A DNA stretch of 64,000 bases from Paenibacillus sp. V4I7 (GCF_030817275.1 NZ_JAUSZD010000002.1:7424001-7488000); one strand, 5' to 3'; counted from the stretch's first letter, positions 18,284 through 27,366 are shown. Notes: generated by a model not told the origin, from the letters alone. Program-made: numbers and translations.

Positions 18284-18918
18284 GTAAAAAGCTAGGGATT
18301 TTCTTTGTGATCATTATCATAGGTGTGGCGATTGCCGCGATATTTCCCTACGTCACCTTGAATCCGGCCGACAGCCGAGTAAAGCTAAATACGGCATTTT
18401 CCCTACACTATACCGTACTTGTTCTACATATTGGATTCGCATTCGTTGCGCTCGTTAGTGGTCTATTTCAATTTCATAACCGCTTCCGCACCAACTATCC
18501 GGCATGGCATCGGGCTTTGGGGCGTGTGTATGTCATCAGCGTTATGCTGGGCGGTCTCTTGGGACTCGTTATGACCTTGTATATCGAAAGCTTTACGAAG
18601 GCCATGGCATTTTTCGCGTTGAGTCTACTTTGGCTATTTACAACCTGGAAAGGCTTCCGATACGCGGTCAAAAGGCAATTCGATGAGCATCGTGTATGGA
18701 TGATTCGCAGCTACGCGGTTACACTCGTCGCCACTTCGGCAAGGTTGATTGTCCCAATCTGTATTTTGCTGTATATCGCTAAGATGGGGTTCCATCTTCC
18801 CGCAGGCGGTCGTGAGCAAATGGTCGCTGATATTTTAGAAATAAACATCTGGATCGGTTTACTTATCAATCTCATTGTTGTGGAATGGTTCCTGCTAAAA
18901 CCTCGGAAAGGTAAGTAG
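18280..18918 (+). CDS. DUF2306 integral membrane protein
   Basis: 212 residues with about six membrane helices. Conserved His and Arg of the DUF2306 family are visible: VLHIGFAFVALVSGLFQFH, then WHRALGRVYV and DEHRVWMIRSYAVT. The arrangement of His residues in helices recalls heme-binding membrane proteins, but function is unknown. GGGGG precedes the ATG by six bases, and a tiny leader ORF overlaps the start. It ends two bases before the convergent DHFR gene. Confidence 0.82.
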   Translation: MSKKLGIFFVIIIIGVAIAAIFPYVTLNPADSRVKLNTAFSLHYTVLVLHIGFAFVALVSGLFQFHNRFRTNYPAWHRALGRVYVISVMLGGLLGLVMTLYIESFTKAMAFFALSLLWLFTTWKGFRYAVKRQFDEHRVWMIRSYAVTLVATSARLIVPICILLYIAKMGFHLPAGGREQMVADILEINIWIGLLINLIVVEWFLLKPRKGK

Positions 18919-18920
18919 AT

Positions 18921-19412
18921 TCACTTTTTTCTTTCATACGTGTAGTAGGTATACGGAATGGTGCCATCCATTTTCTGATGATAGGTCAGGTCGAAGGCTT
19001 CCTTTTCGAATTCAGGGAAATAAATATTACCTTCGATTTCTTGCTCAACAACCGTAAGATACAATTTGTCGGCAGAGGGCAGCGCTTCTTTATAAATTTC
19101 TCCACCGCCAGCGATGAAAATTTCTTCCTCGTCTTTCAACAGCTCATAAGCTTCATTCAGCGATTTTACCGTTATACAATTCGTTTCCGTGATTTGTTGA
19201 GTTCTAGAAATGATAACGGTTTTCCTTTGGGGCAAAGGCTTGCCAATAGACTCATACGTTTTTCTCCCCATAATGATGGATTTTCCGAGAGTTAGCTCCT
19301 TGAAACGCTTTTGCTCACCTGGTATGCGCCATGGAATAATCTCATCCATACCTATCACGCCGTTAATTGATGCTGCTGCTATTAATGAAACGACCACTGA
19401 GATAACCCCCAT
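18921..19412 (-). CDS. folA: Dihydrofolate reductase
   Basis: 163 residues; reduces dihydrofolate to tetrahydrofolate with NADPH. Seen are LIAAASINGVIG, the substrate-site segment IPWRIPGEQKRF (Glu in the place of the usual bacterial Asp27, as in some other DHFRs), IIMGRKTYESIGKPLPQR, IFIAGGGEIYKEALP and the C-terminal strand YTYYTYERK. The ATG has no clear ribosome site; an in-frame GTG at 19397, eight bases after GGGGG, would give the more usual N terminus and may be the true start. It is last in a three-gene - strand operon with a TmrB-like protein. No thyA is adjacent. Confidence 0.9.
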   Translation of the reverse strand: MGVISVVVSLIAAASINGVIGMDEIIPWRIPGEQKRFKELTLGKSIIMGRKTYESIGKPLPQRKTVIISRTQQITETNCITVKSLNEAYELLKDEEEIFIAGGGEIYKEALPSADKLYLTVVEQEIEGNIYFPEFEKEAFDLTYHQKMDGTIPYTYYTYERKK

Positions 19413-19436
19413 TTTGAAGTTCGCGTAAGTAAGATG

Positions 19437-19964
19437 TTAGTAGGATATTTTCTTTAAAATCATGCGAATAATATCTTCCGTTTCCAATTCATCCGTCATA
19501 ATATGATCCTCAAAGACAGGGTCCTTTAACGCGGCTACACACTTGTCCACTTGTTGAAATTGCCATCCCCCCGGCTCATCACCACGGTTGGTTAAACGTC
19601 TATGCAGTGTTTCCGCGGAAGCGCTAAGGCAGAAATGAAAGACATCCTTGTCCACACCTTTGAATCCATCATAGATATAGTCGAAATTTTGGCGTTTATA
19701 AATGGTCATCGGCACAATGAGATGCTTGTTGTACATCGATTTCAACTCAGCAGCAGTCTTGACCGTGAGAACTTTCCACAGCTCCATGTCTTGAAAATCA
19801 TCCGTTCGCTCATGGGCTAATCGCTCCTCTACAGGAACTAGCTTTCTGAGCATATAACCGATTTCTTCTGGATCAAAAATCATGCTGCCTGGAACTAGGG
19901 GAAACAGTCCATTGGCGGCTGTCGTCTTTCCTGCTCCGAAAGCTCCGTTGATCATGATAATCAT
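19437..19964 (-). CDS. TmrB-like P-loop ATP-binding protein
   Basis: 175 residues. It opens with MIIMINGAFGAGKTTAA (P-loop at 7-15), followed by FDPEEIGYMLRKLVP, DDFQDMELWK, HLIVPMTIY and FEDHIMTDEL, the same order as in Bacillus TmrB, which confers tunicamycin resistance. ATG 19964 follows AAAGGAG by seven bases; the longer upstream frame only mirrors the neighbouring gene. It lies 25 bp before the DHFR gene and 23 bp after an unknown gene, so the three are an operon. A small-molecule kinase or drug-binding role is possible; tunicamycin resistance is inferred from family only. Confidence 0.82.
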   Translation of the reverse strand: MIIMINGAFGAGKTTAANGLFPLVPGSMIFDPEEIGYMLRKLVPVEERLAHERTDDFQDMELWKVLTVKTAAELKSMYNKHLIVPMTIYKRQNFDYIYDGFKGVDKDVFHFCLSASAETLHRRLTNRGDEPGGWQFQQVDKCVAALKDPVFEDHIMTDELETEDIIRMILKKISY

Positions 19965-19986
19965 GGCATTTCTCCTTTTGGATAGA

Positions 19987-20472
19987 TCAACCGCCAATTT
20001 CCTGAATGACCGTTTGGATCTTCTGCAGCCGGATATACTCGGACTTTTCCAGCTGAGGCCGGAAGTAGGCGTACAGATAGGCAGCGTCATGGAATTCCAG
20101 ACCGGGGTAGCAAACAACCTCTTGTACGACTTGAGGGTTATCCATAATAACCTGCCACTCGCCTTTGCGGTCTGTTGGGGATATGGTAGATAAGACATGC
20201 TTTTTCGCTGCTAAGGTAGCATTCAGTTCTGGCCAAATGCATTCCCACGAGGGGCTGAAAATAACGGGCTCAGGGAACAGACGGCTTGCTTTGGCGATGG
20301 TCATCTCAATGCCTTCGATGTCAGTATCCCCGGCTGTTTTGATCGCCTCCGTTATGCCATCTAGCAGTCGGCGAAACCCGGAGTATCCCTCGGAGAAGAC
20401 TTCATTTTGAAACGCTTTTTCTGCTTCGCCGGTGGGAAGCGTTTTGAGATCTGCATATGTATGATTGGCCAT
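19987..20472 (-). CDS. Conserved-looking protein of unknown function
   Basis: About 161 residues, no signal peptide or membrane helix. I do not recognise the family. The sequence has a helical N-terminal half (EKAFQNEVFSEGYSGFRRLL), an aromatic/acidic centre (IFSPSWECIWPELN) and VVCYPGLEFHDAAYLYAYF near the end. The start at MANHTYADLK (20472) is chosen because the earlier 30 codons look like leader sequence; GGGGG lies 11 bases upstream, so the start is not firm. First gene of the operon with the TmrB-like protein and DHFR. Confidence 0.6.
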   Translation of the reverse strand: MANHTYADLKTLPTGEAEKAFQNEVFSEGYSGFRRLLDGITEAIKTAGDTDIEGIEMTIAKASRLFPEPVIFSPSWECIWPELNATLAAKKHVLSTISPTDRKGEWQVIMDNPQVVQEVVCYPGLEFHDAAYLYAYFRPQLEKSEYIRLQKIQTVIQEIGG

Positions 20473-20635
20473 ATAGGTATATACCCCCAAACAGTTCCTT
20501 TTCCCAAAATGTATCACAAAAATTTTTCCAATAAAAGCCTTTACATAATAAATTGCCCACACTGGTTTAAATTCAGTTTATAAATGTCCCTTATGCTAAT
20601 TTCATCCGATTGAAATGGCAAAGGAGCGATTAGCA

Positions 20636-22228
20636 ATGAGTAGTGAACCAAAGAAAGTAGCGTGGATTATAGTAGGATTGATGCTCGGAATGCTATTGGG
20701 AGCCCTGGATCAGACGATCATCTCGACGGCGATGCCAACCGTTATTCGAGATTTGGGCGGGATTGCGATGTACAGCTGGGTGTTCTCCATCTACATGTTA
20801 ACCTCGACGACTAGTATGCCCATCTTTGGGAAATTGGCGGATCTGTATGGTAGGAAGCGTATTTACCTCGTAGGGATTGGTATTTTCGTAATTGGCTCTG
20901 CGCTATGCGGGCTGGCGACGAACATGACGGAGCTTATCATCTACCGCGGTCTGCAGGGTATTGGCGCCGGTGCATTGATGCCGATCGCAATGACGATTAT
21001 TGGCGATATTATGCCCGTAGAGAAACGTGGAAAAATGCAAGGTTTGTTCGGCGGTGTAATGGCTTTGTCTAGTATAATTGGGCCAGCGATCGGCGGCTTT
21101 ATCGTGGAACATTTGAACTGGAGCTGGATTTTCTATGTGAATCTTCCGTTTGGTATCGCAGCAATGGTGATTATCGGTTCAGCACTTAAAGAAAGCCGGA
21201 ACAACGAGAAACGCTCCATAGATTGGTTGGGTGCACTCACATTAAGCGGAGCTATTGTTTCAGGTTTGCTCGGTCTGGTGCTAGGGGGAGATCCGGAGGC
21301 AGCAGGAAGCGTGCATTATGCGTGGAGTTCTCCACAAATAATCGGTCTTTTCTCGGCGTGTGCCATTCTTCTAGGTCTGTTCCTCTGGGTTGAAACCAAA
21401 GCCAAGGAGCCAATGATCCCCCTGCATTTGTTTAAAAATAAAGTCATTTCCGTCACCAGCATGATTGCCGTCTTGATGAGCGTAGGCATGTTCGGTGCAA
21501 TTACTTACATTCCTTTATTCGTGCAAGGCGTCATCGGCGTCAGCCCTTCGATTGCTGGATATATCTTGACGCCGCTTATGTTATCCGTTGTGGCATCAGC
21601 CATTATGGGCGGAAGGATGTCGAGCAAAGTTTCTTATCGCACCTTAATAGGTACGGGGATGATTCTCATAGGTATCGGATTCACCTTCATGTCGACCATG
21701 GATGCAGGTACTTCCAAGCTTCTCATCATCCTCTATATGATCGTGGCTGGGCTAGGAATGGGTCTCATTATGCCCACACTAAACATTGCGGTGCAAGGTG
21801 AAGTTGGGGCGACTAGTCGCGGTATCGTAACATCGCTCATTCAGTTTTTCCGTTCTATTGGGGCAACGGTAGGGGTGAGCATCATGGGGGTCATGATGAC
21901 GAATCGAATGGCAGAAGGCCTTTCTGGTATGGGCGAAAAGTTCCGCCAAATCCCTGCGGAGCAGCTGGGGCAATTCGCCAATCCACAGCTGCTGCTTGAT
22001 GCGAATGCGCGAGCGAAGCTGCCTGCAGACATTTTGGCAGAGCTGCAGCAGGTATTTGTTCATGGCTTGAGCGGCATATTCTTGGTAGGGAGTCTCATTG
22101 TTTTTGCCGGAGTCATCATCACTTTCTTCTTAGGTAAGGCAAGGATGCTGCCGCAAGTGACAAATCCCATCGATAACGATGTACGACCGAATAAAGACTC
22201 GGTGCTGCAGCAATCTGAATTCGTCTAA
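20636..22228 (+). CDS. MFS multidrug exporter, EmrB/QacA (DHA2) type
   Basis: 530 residues with 14 predicted membrane helices. Motif D1 (GALDQTIISTAMPTV), motif A (GKLADLYGRKRIYLVG) and motif C (IIGPAIGGFIVEHLNWSWIF) are intact, as in proton-driven DHA2 exporters. ATG 20636 is nine bases after AAAGGAG, which overlaps the earlier ATG at 20615. A response regulator and histidine kinase follow 58 bp downstream, so the pump may be controlled by, or co-transcribed with, that system. Confidence 0.92.
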   Translation: MSSEPKKVAWIIVGLMLGMLLGALDQTIISTAMPTVIRDLGGIAMYSWVFSIYMLTSTTSMPIFGKLADLYGRKRIYLVGIGIFVIGSALCGLATNMTELIIYRGLQGIGAGALMPIAMTIIGDIMPVEKRGKMQGLFGGVMALSSIIGPAIGGFIVEHLNWSWIFYVNLPFGIAAMVIIGSALKESRNNEKRSIDWLGALTLSGAIVSGLLGLVLGGDPEAAGSVHYAWSSPQIIGLFSACAILLGLFLWVETKAKEPMIPLHLFKNKVISVTSMIAVLMSVGMFGAITYIPLFVQGVIGVSPSIAGYILTPLMLSVVASAIMGGRMSSKVSYRTLIGTGMILIGIGFTFMSTMDAGTSKLLIILYMIVAGLGMGLIMPTLNIAVQGEVGATSRGIVTSLIQFFRSIGATVGVSIMGVMMTNRMAEGLSGMGEKFRQIPAEQLGQFANPQLLLDANARAKLPADILAELQQVFVHGLSGIFLVGSLIVFAGVIITFFLGKARMLPQVTNPIDNDVRPNKDSVLQQSEFV

Positions 22229-22286
22229 ATCCCGTTTGCTGTTGTATGCTAGAAAGAATAAAGAAGATTTCCAAAAGCGAGGCTAG

Positions 22287-22970
22287 ATGCAAATGGCACC
22301 CATTATGATCGTAGATGATGATCCTTATATACGCGAGCTGGTCCGTGTCTTCATGCTGAAAGAAGGCTTCGATGTCATCGAAGCCTCGGACGGCGCTGAT
22401 GCGCTTAAACAACTCGAAACCGTCCAAGTCGACATGGTGATCATGGATATCATGATGCCGAATATGGACGGGTGGGAGCTGTGCAAAGAGCTCAGGGAGC
22501 ATTATGATATCCCTCTGCTCATGCTCACCGCCAAAGGTGAAACCTCGCAGAAGGTCAAAGGCTTCGAGCTTGGCACCGACGATTACCTCGTCAAGCCATT
22601 CGAGCCTGTGGAACTGGCAATGCGAGTGAAAGCGCTGCTGAAGCGTTACAAAATTGCTTCTTCCCAAACGGTTCAGGTCGGAGACCTGAGCATGAACCGC
22701 AAAACCTACGAAGTAACCGTTGGCTCCGAGAGCGTCACCTTACCGCTTAAAGAATTCGAGCTGCTCTATAAGTTGGCGAGCTACCCGGGCAAAACCTTCT
22801 CGCGTGATCAGTTGATCGAGCAGATTTGGGGCTTCGATTACGAAGGTAACGAACGTACCGTAGATGTTCACATTAATCGATTGCGCGAGCGGTTTCCCGA
22901 GGAGCGGCATGCTTTTCGGATCGCAACAATTCGTGGGTTAGGTTACCGGATGGAGGTGCTGCGAACATGA
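22287..22970 (+). CDS. OmpR/PhoB-type response regulator
   Basis: 227 residues: receiver domain with MIVDDDPYIREL, phospho-acceptor D54 in MDIMMPNMDGWEL and K103-type Lys in DDYLVKPFEP, then an OmpR winged helix (LPLKEFELLYKLASYPGKTF, ERTVDVHINRLRERF, TIRGLGYRME). Its stop overlaps the kinase start by four bases. It probably regulates its own operon and perhaps the upstream MFS gene; the signal is unknown. Confidence 0.95.
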   Translation: MQMAPIMIVDDDPYIRELVRVFMLKEGFDVIEASDGADALKQLETVQVDMVIMDIMMPNMDGWELCKELREHYDIPLLMLTAKGETSQKVKGFELGTDDYLVKPFEPVELAMRVKALLKRYKIASSQTVQVGDLSMNRKTYEVTVGSESVTLPLKEFELLYKLASYPGKTFSRDQLIEQIWGFDYEGNERTVDVHINRLRERFPEERHAFRIATIRGLGYRMEVLRT

Positions 22971-24052
22971 GAATGAAGAAGCGAAAGAGGTTAGTGAAGA
23001 GCAAAATGACAAAAACTCAGCGAGTACGTGGCTTTTTGTCTGCTGTAAGCATTTTTGTGCTTATTATTCTTTATTGGTTGGCAGTCTTTTACGGAACAGA
23101 ATGGCTATATACATCTATAAACAAGCGCCCTTCCGAGGTTGTTGTCCAATTGATCAACTCGCTCGGTGGCATGTTTCTTTGGGGAATAACCATGGCCTTC
23201 CTAGGCAGGTTTCTCCGCAGTAAGCAAATGCTCTTCTTTCAAACGATGGTTCAGGCGATTCAAAGTATGTCGAGAGGGGATTTTAACGTGTCCGTTGATA
23301 ATAATCCACATGGTGGTCCTTTCGTGGAGCTGGTGGATTCGATCAACAACATGGCCGTTGAATTAGGGCAGTTAGAGAAAATGAGGCAGGAATTCATCTC
23401 CAACGTATCCCACGAAATACAGTCGCCCTTGACCTCGATTAGCGGCTTCTCCCGCGCTCTACAGAATGACCAGATTACAGCTACGGAGCGTAAGCATTAT
23501 CTAGAAATCATTGAAGCTGAGAGTACACGGCTATCCAAACTTAGCGATAACTTACTGAAGCTATCTTCGTTAGAATCGCAACACCACCCATTTGAGCCGA
23601 AAAGTTATCGATTGGATAAGCAAATTCGCAATCATATTCTGGCCTGCGAACCGCAGTGGGTGGATAAAGACATAGAGATGGATGTTGAACTAGAGGAGAT
23701 TACACTGATTGCTGACGAAGACCTGCTGAGCCAGGTATGGACCAATCTGATTCATAACGCAATCAAATTCACGCCTAATGGCGGAACGATCGGCGTTCAT
23801 CTCACAAGCAGCGGGGAAAAAGCGATTATCCGAATTTCGAATAATGGGGCGGGCATTTCGGAGGAGGATCGAGCGCATATTTTTGAACGGTTTTATAAAG
23901 CAGATAAATCCAGAAATCGAACGTCTGGCGGTAATGGACTTGGCCTATCTATCGTGAAGAAAATTACCGAAATGCATCAGGGAACTATTTCCGTAGTCAG
24001 TGCGCCGGAAAAGAAGACCATATTTACGGTTCAGCTCCCTTTGCCAAAGTAA
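22967..24052 (+). CDS. Membrane sensor histidine kinase
   Basis: 361 residues with membrane helices at about 22-43 and 62-82, a very short outside loop (about 20 residues), a HAMP-like linker, HisKA with H149 in SHEIQSPLTSISGF, and a HATPase domain (IHNAIKFTPNGG, NNGAGISEEDRAHIFERFYK, GGNGLGLSIVKKI). The tiny extracellular loop suggests sensing within the membrane or through a partner, as in intramembrane-sensing kinases near transporters. Couples to the response regulator by a 4-bp overlap. Confidence 0.93.
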   Translation: MRMKKRKRLVKSKMTKTQRVRGFLSAVSIFVLIILYWLAVFYGTEWLYTSINKRPSEVVVQLINSLGGMFLWGITMAFLGRFLRSKQMLFFQTMVQAIQSMSRGDFNVSVDNNPHGGPFVELVDSINNMAVELGQLEKMRQEFISNVSHEIQSPLTSISGFSRALQNDQITATERKHYLEIIEAESTRLSKLSDNLLKLSSLESQHHPFEPKSYRLDKQIRNHILACEPQWVDKDIEMDVELEEITLIADEDLLSQVWTNLIHNAIKFTPNGGTIGVHLTSSGEKAIIRISNNGAGISEEDRAHIFERFYKADKSRNRTSGGNGLGLSIVKKITEMHQGTISVVSAPEKKTIFTVQLPLPK

Positions 24053-24070
24053 GGAGTGAACGCAAATAGA

Positions 24071-24101
24071 GACCCCCGCTTATCTAAGATAACCGGAGGT
24101 C
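24071..24101 (-). terminator. Hairpin terminator, stronger on - strand
   Basis: Arms 24071-24084 and 24088-24101 pair almost fully. Read on - the stem has a G-U wobble where + has C-A, so it is more stable for the - transcript (the small ORF unit at 24210-24444). The T-run is weak (TCTATTTG). It may also stop the kinase transcript from +. Confidence 0.5.
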
Positions 24102-24209
24102 CCTAAGGATCAATAATGGTATTCAATTGTACCTACACAACTCCATTCAATCAACTAACGTTGCAAATTACGACTTTACTTACGAACGGATCCTTTCCTC
24201 GAATAAACG

Positions 24210-24323
24210 CTATTCACATTTACCGTGTTGGATTCCCACATGCCCGATGAACGAAGTTCGTTCCCGCACCTTTTCTTCCGTCGTTTGAAGTAAAAGTGGG
24301 CATGTTTCGCTAACGTGGTCCAT
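24210..24323 (-). CDS. Small 37-residue protein, unrecognised
   Basis: ATG at 24323 is preceded by GGAAGGGG at about eight bases and reads MDHVSETCPLLLQTTEEKVR and on to HGKCE, ending in TAG at 24210. The peptide is soluble-looking with two Cys (residues 8 and 36). I do not recognise it. It lies in an otherwise empty 785-bp gap, downstream of a near-consensus promoter and before a hairpin terminator on the same strand, so it looks like an independent small gene or an RNA with a short ORF. Confidence 0.5.
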   Translation of the reverse strand: MDHVSETCPLLLQTTEEKVRERTSFIGHVGIQHGKCE

Positions 24324-24444
24324 TGGACTATCCCCTTCCTAAGTTGAGAATATCCTGGCTCCTATCAGGGTGCCGTACCGTCTGTGCGGCTTGTCCTTCA
24401 AGTGGGCCTGCTCTTATAATAGCCCATTATTAAAATATTGTAAA
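24324..24444 (-). promoter_or_regulatory. Promoter and structured leader of small - strand unit
   Basis: On - TTTACA (24439-24444), an exact 17-bp spacer and TATTAT (24416-24421) make a strong sigma-A promoter. The roughly 85-nt leader up to the small ORF holds short hairpins (GCCG with CGGC at about 24370-24390, and CCTG with CAGG just after). No known riboswitch class was recognised. Confidence 0.55.
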
Positions 24445-24837
24445 TATTCAGATTATTCGATAAAATCCAATTTTTGCCGACAAATTCAGGTTATTCGTTG
24501 AATTCCTTCCGTATACTTTATTTTTAGGCGAAATCCTGATTTATTGTTTATGGCCGCTAAGTGAACCGGTAAATCCAGGGCGGACCTCACTTTGTGAGTG
24601 TGGATATCGCGAGCTCTACCAAGCTGTCTTCCATAACCTTTTCTTCCAACCGCAGCATGATCCAACTAACGCCATTCCTATCTACTCGGCTCTTTAATGT
24701 GAACTTTCCAGCTTATAAGCGATGAATCTCATTGAATATTGACTGAGGCTTAGAGATCTAGGCTACTTGGGGAGTCAACTTTGTGCACTAGACGCTGAAT
24801 AACCGGGTTAATGGCAAGAAACAACCCGAAAATGCAG
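24445..24837. other. Gene-free stretch with degenerate repeats
   Basis: No gene is supported. Between about 24450 and 24560 there are loose repeats of TTCAG(A/G)TTATTCG followed by AA(A/T)TCC, in degraded form. The rest, to the YjbR stop at 24838, shows nothing recognisable. Confidence 0.5.
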
Positions 24838-25224
24838 CTATTTCCGAGTTGCTTGCAGCTGACTGAGAAGTTTTTTCGGAGCTGTCCGGGCATATCCTTC
24901 CATTATCAGATCTTCAATTTCCTTCCAAGGAACCTTGTCTGTATCTAGAATCGAAACCCAGCCATGCTGTCCAATGTAGGGCGTTTTGTGGAAGGGAGTA
25001 CCCTCTTGATGAAGAAGGAACTCTTGTGTTGTCAGGTTCGTTTTAATAGCTGTAGATGGTTGACCATCCGTCTCGCCCATCATCACGAAGGGTTTATCTT
25101 TCACTCGGAAGGTGATATGACCGAAGCCATCTACCTTTTCTTCTGCTTCCGGCAGTTCCATGCAGAAAGCCCTAACTTTGGCGACCAATTCTAAGCCTTT
25201 GATGCTTACAAACTGATGTGTCAT
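24838..25224 (-). CDS. MmcQ/YjbR family protein
   Basis: 128 residues. The YjbR-like fold is seen as MELPEAEEKVDGFGHITFRV, PFVMMGETDGQPSTAIKT and GQHGWVSIL followed by EEIEDLIMEGYARTAPKKLL. The fold resembles a double-wing DNA-binding motif but the biological role is unknown. ATG 25224 follows AAGGAG by nine bases; the GTG at 25233 overlaps that site. Last of a probable three-gene operon with DUF2500 and GNAT proteins. Confidence 0.85.
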   Translation of the reverse strand: MTHQFVSIKGLELVAKVRAFCMELPEAEEKVDGFGHITFRVKDKPFVMMGETDGQPSTAIKTNLTTQEFLLHQEGTPFHKTPYIGQHGWVSILDTDKVPWKEIEDLIMEGYARTAPKKLLSQLQATRK

Positions 25225-25245
25225 ATGAAGCACTCCTTATGAATT

Positions 25246-25629
25246 TTATATTAGAGGACGAGAGAATTCCTTGAACCTTGTGCCTTGATACATTAATGTT
25301 CCTTGGTCACCCTCTACGATATAACCAAACTGTTCCCGTCCCACCCTTAACTCGAGTCTACTTCGATCTTCGAATTCAAAGGTGGCATAATAACTCGTAC
25401 TTGCACTTGAATCTCCGGAGCCACCGCTGACATGCATTCTTTTGGCTACGACCTTACAGTTCCGGCTTTGGATGGGGGAGGCATTATTGGATGACCATGT
25501 CATAAGTGATTTAATAATCAGAATGATAAAAGTGCCAATGACGAGAACGAATACACTTATAAAGATTATTAGAAAAAGATTTCCGCCGCTCCCACCAGGA
25601 AAAGGCCCCATGTTAAACCCAGATGACAT
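25246..25629 (-). CDS. DUF2500 membrane protein
   Basis: 127 residues: a glycine-rich N terminus (GPFPGGSGGN), one membrane helix (FLIIFISVFVLVIGTFIILI), then a small beta domain with VVAKRMHVSGG, TSYYATFEFED, GYIVEGDQGTLMYQGTRF, the hallmark of DUF2500. Function unknown. ATG 25629 lies eight bases after AAGGAG. 37 bp downstream of the GNAT gene and 21 bp before YjbR. Confidence 0.85.
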   Translation of the reverse strand: MSSGFNMGPFPGGSGGNLFLIIFISVFVLVIGTFIILIIKSLMTWSSNNASPIQSRNCKVVAKRMHVSGGSGDSSASTSYYATFEFEDRSRLELRVGREQFGYIVEGDQGTLMYQGTRFKEFSRPLI

Positions 25630-25666
25630 GTCTTTCACTCCTTAGTGTAAGCATATTCCTAATTTT

Positions 25667-26104
25667 CTAGAGAAATCGTTTAACGAATCGGTAACCCGTT
25701 TCATGAAAGCCTAATGGCTCATTGGCTGTCCGTGACTCATCGTTCTTCTCTGATCCAGTGATCCACCACATACCGGAGCAGGCATGCGTACTGGTTAGCT
25801 GCTCGGCATAGCTTTTTAATTTATCTGCGGCTGCTTGCCGGCTCTTCGTTTCATCCATAGAAATGACGGAGATTTCACTGAATTTCAAAATCTTATCGGC
25901 ACCATGGCGAATCCGAAAGCCTAATGTACCGAGAATTTGATTCTTCTCCTCATACACATAGAGGGCTTCATCCGGGTTCTCACGCATAAAATGCAGCCTA
26001 TTTTCAATATGTAAAGGTGAAATGGCCTTGCCGGTACTCTCTGAAACAAACCGGCTAATTTGTTTAGTATCTTGGGATGTAGCCTCACGAATGGTATACG
26101 TCAT
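25667..26104 (-). CDS. GNAT-fold N-acetyltransferase
   Basis: 145 residues with a GNAT layout: MTYTIREATSQD at strand 1, EALYVYEEKNQILGTLGFRI for strands 2-4, KILKFSEISVISMDETKSRQ where the acetyl-CoA loop normally lies, and EPLGFHETGYRFVKRFL at the end. The acetyl-CoA motif R/QxxGxG/A is poorly kept (SRQAAADKL), so this is a divergent member. Substrate unknown. First gene of the - strand operon. Confidence 0.72.
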   Translation of the reverse strand: MTYTIREATSQDTKQISRFVSESTGKAISPLHIENRLHFMRENPDEALYVYEEKNQILGTLGFRIRHGADKILKFSEISVISMDETKSRQAAADKLKSYAEQLTSTHACSGMWWITGSEKNDESRTANEPLGFHETGYRFVKRFL

Positions 26105-26205
26105 AGTCGTCCTTCTTTCTATAATCCAATGATTCTGCTAATTATACCATATATTGGAACATAAGTTCTATATTTACTTGAAGTGAAAGTAGCGATGAAA
26201 CAAAA

Positions 26206-26252
26206 CAAAAAAAGTGGTTGAGCAGGAAATACATTCTGCTCAACCACTTTTC
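26206..26252. terminator. Bidirectional terminator
   Basis: AAAAGTGGTTGAGCAG (26210-26225) pairs perfectly with CTGCTCAACCACTTTT (26236-26251) over 16 bp. It ends the M42 peptidase transcript on -. Confidence 0.9.
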
Positions 26253-26289
26253 GTGCTAACACTTATTGGAAAGGTAATAAAGAATGCGA

Positions 26290-27366
26290 TTACGCTTGAG
26301 CGTGGATCGTATTCAATGTTGTGCGATCGCTCGCTTGCACGAGCTTGATCAGAAGTTCCTTCGCGGCGGCATAGTCATCCACGTGAAGAATGGACGCGGA
26401 TGTATGAATATAGCGCGCGCAGACACCGATGACGGCAGAGGGAATGCCGCTGCCTTGCACGTGCACCAGTCCGGCGTCTGTTCCGCCCGCAGAGATGAAG
26501 TACTGATACGGAATCTTATGCGTCTCCGCCGTATCGAGAATGAATTCGACCATCCCACGGTGGGTGATCATCGTGGGATCAAAGATACGCAGCAGCGCAC
26601 CGCGCCCTAGCTGCCCAAAGGCATTGCGGTCGCCGGTCATATCCCCGGCGGCGCTGGCATCCAGCGCGTAGAACAAGTCCGGCTGGATGAGATGCGCAGC
26701 CGTGCGTCCGCCGCGCACGCCAACTTCTTCCTGTACGGTTGCACCGGCGTACAGGACATTCGGGAGCTTCGGCCCGCCGTGAAGCTCCTTCATCAGCTCA
26801 ATCGCCAGGCCGACGCCGTAGCGATTGTCCCAAGCCTTGGCCATAATCCGTTTCGGATTGGCCAGGGGTGTGAACGGGCAGATGGGAACAATCTGCTGCC
26901 CGAGACGAACGCCTATGCGCTGCGCATCGGCTTTATCTTCAGCGCCGATGTCAACATACATCGTCTTGATGTCTGCAGGCTTGCTGCGTGCCGCTTCGTC
27001 CAGCAAGTGCACGGGCACCGAGCCGATCACGCCGATGATCGGCCCTTGATCCGTCATAATCTGCACGCGCTGCGCGGGCAGTACTTGACTGAACCAGCCA
27101 CCGAGAGGCTGGAACTTGATCGTGCCATGCTCCGTGATGCCGCTAACAAGGAAGCCGACCTCGTCGAAATGGCCGGCCACCATGATCTTAGGGCCTGTTT
27201 CATCGCCGCGCAGGATACCGAACAAGCTGCCGAGTCCATCCTGTACGAACTCGTCTGTATATTTCTCCAATTCACCGCGAACAAACTTGCGGATTTCTCG
27301 TTCGAAACCGGGCGCTGCTTGCATTTCCGTCAGCGTCCGAAAAAGCTCTAACGTTTCTGTATTCAT
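26290..27366 (-). CDS. M42 family metallo-aminopeptidase
   Basis: 358 residues, two-metal M42 (glutamyl aminopeptidase/FrvX/deblocking) peptidase. Metal ligands are in AGHFDEVGF (H66, D68), AKAWDNRYG (D180), QEEVGVRGG (catalytic E213, ligand E214), YALDAS (D236) and CARYIHTS (His near 322). The HTSAS end and AGGTDAG substrate loop are present. Cytoplasmic, trims peptides from the N terminus, usually as a dodecamer. Much of the gene is distinctly GC-rich. Confidence 0.92.
   Translation of the reverse strand: MNTETLELFRTLTEMQAAPGFEREIRKFVRGELEKYTDEFVQDGLGSLFGILRGDETGPKIMVAGHFDEVGFLVSGITEHGTIKFQPLGGWFSQVLPAQRVQIMTDQGPIIGVIGSVPVHLLDEAARSKPADIKTMYVDIGAEDKADAQRIGVRLGQQIVPICPFTPLANPKRIMAKAWDNRYGVGLAIELMKELHGGPKLPNVLYAGATVQEEVGVRGGRTAAHLIQPDLFYALDASAAGDMTGDRNAFGQLGRGALLRIFDPTMITHRGMVEFILDTAETHKIPYQYFISAGGTDAGLVHVQGSGIPSAVIGVCARYIHTSASILHVDDYAAAKELLIKLVQASDRTTLNTIHAQA

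Noticed and set aside
19965-20198. Upstream extension of the TmrB-like gene to a start at 20198
   Set aside because: The extra residues mirror the neighbouring gene in another frame; AAAGGAG fixes the start at 19964.
26692-27351. 219-residue + frame over the M42 peptidase gene
   Set aside because: Antisense to a well-supported peptidase in GC-rich sequence; Ala/Arg/His-rich composition typical of shadows.
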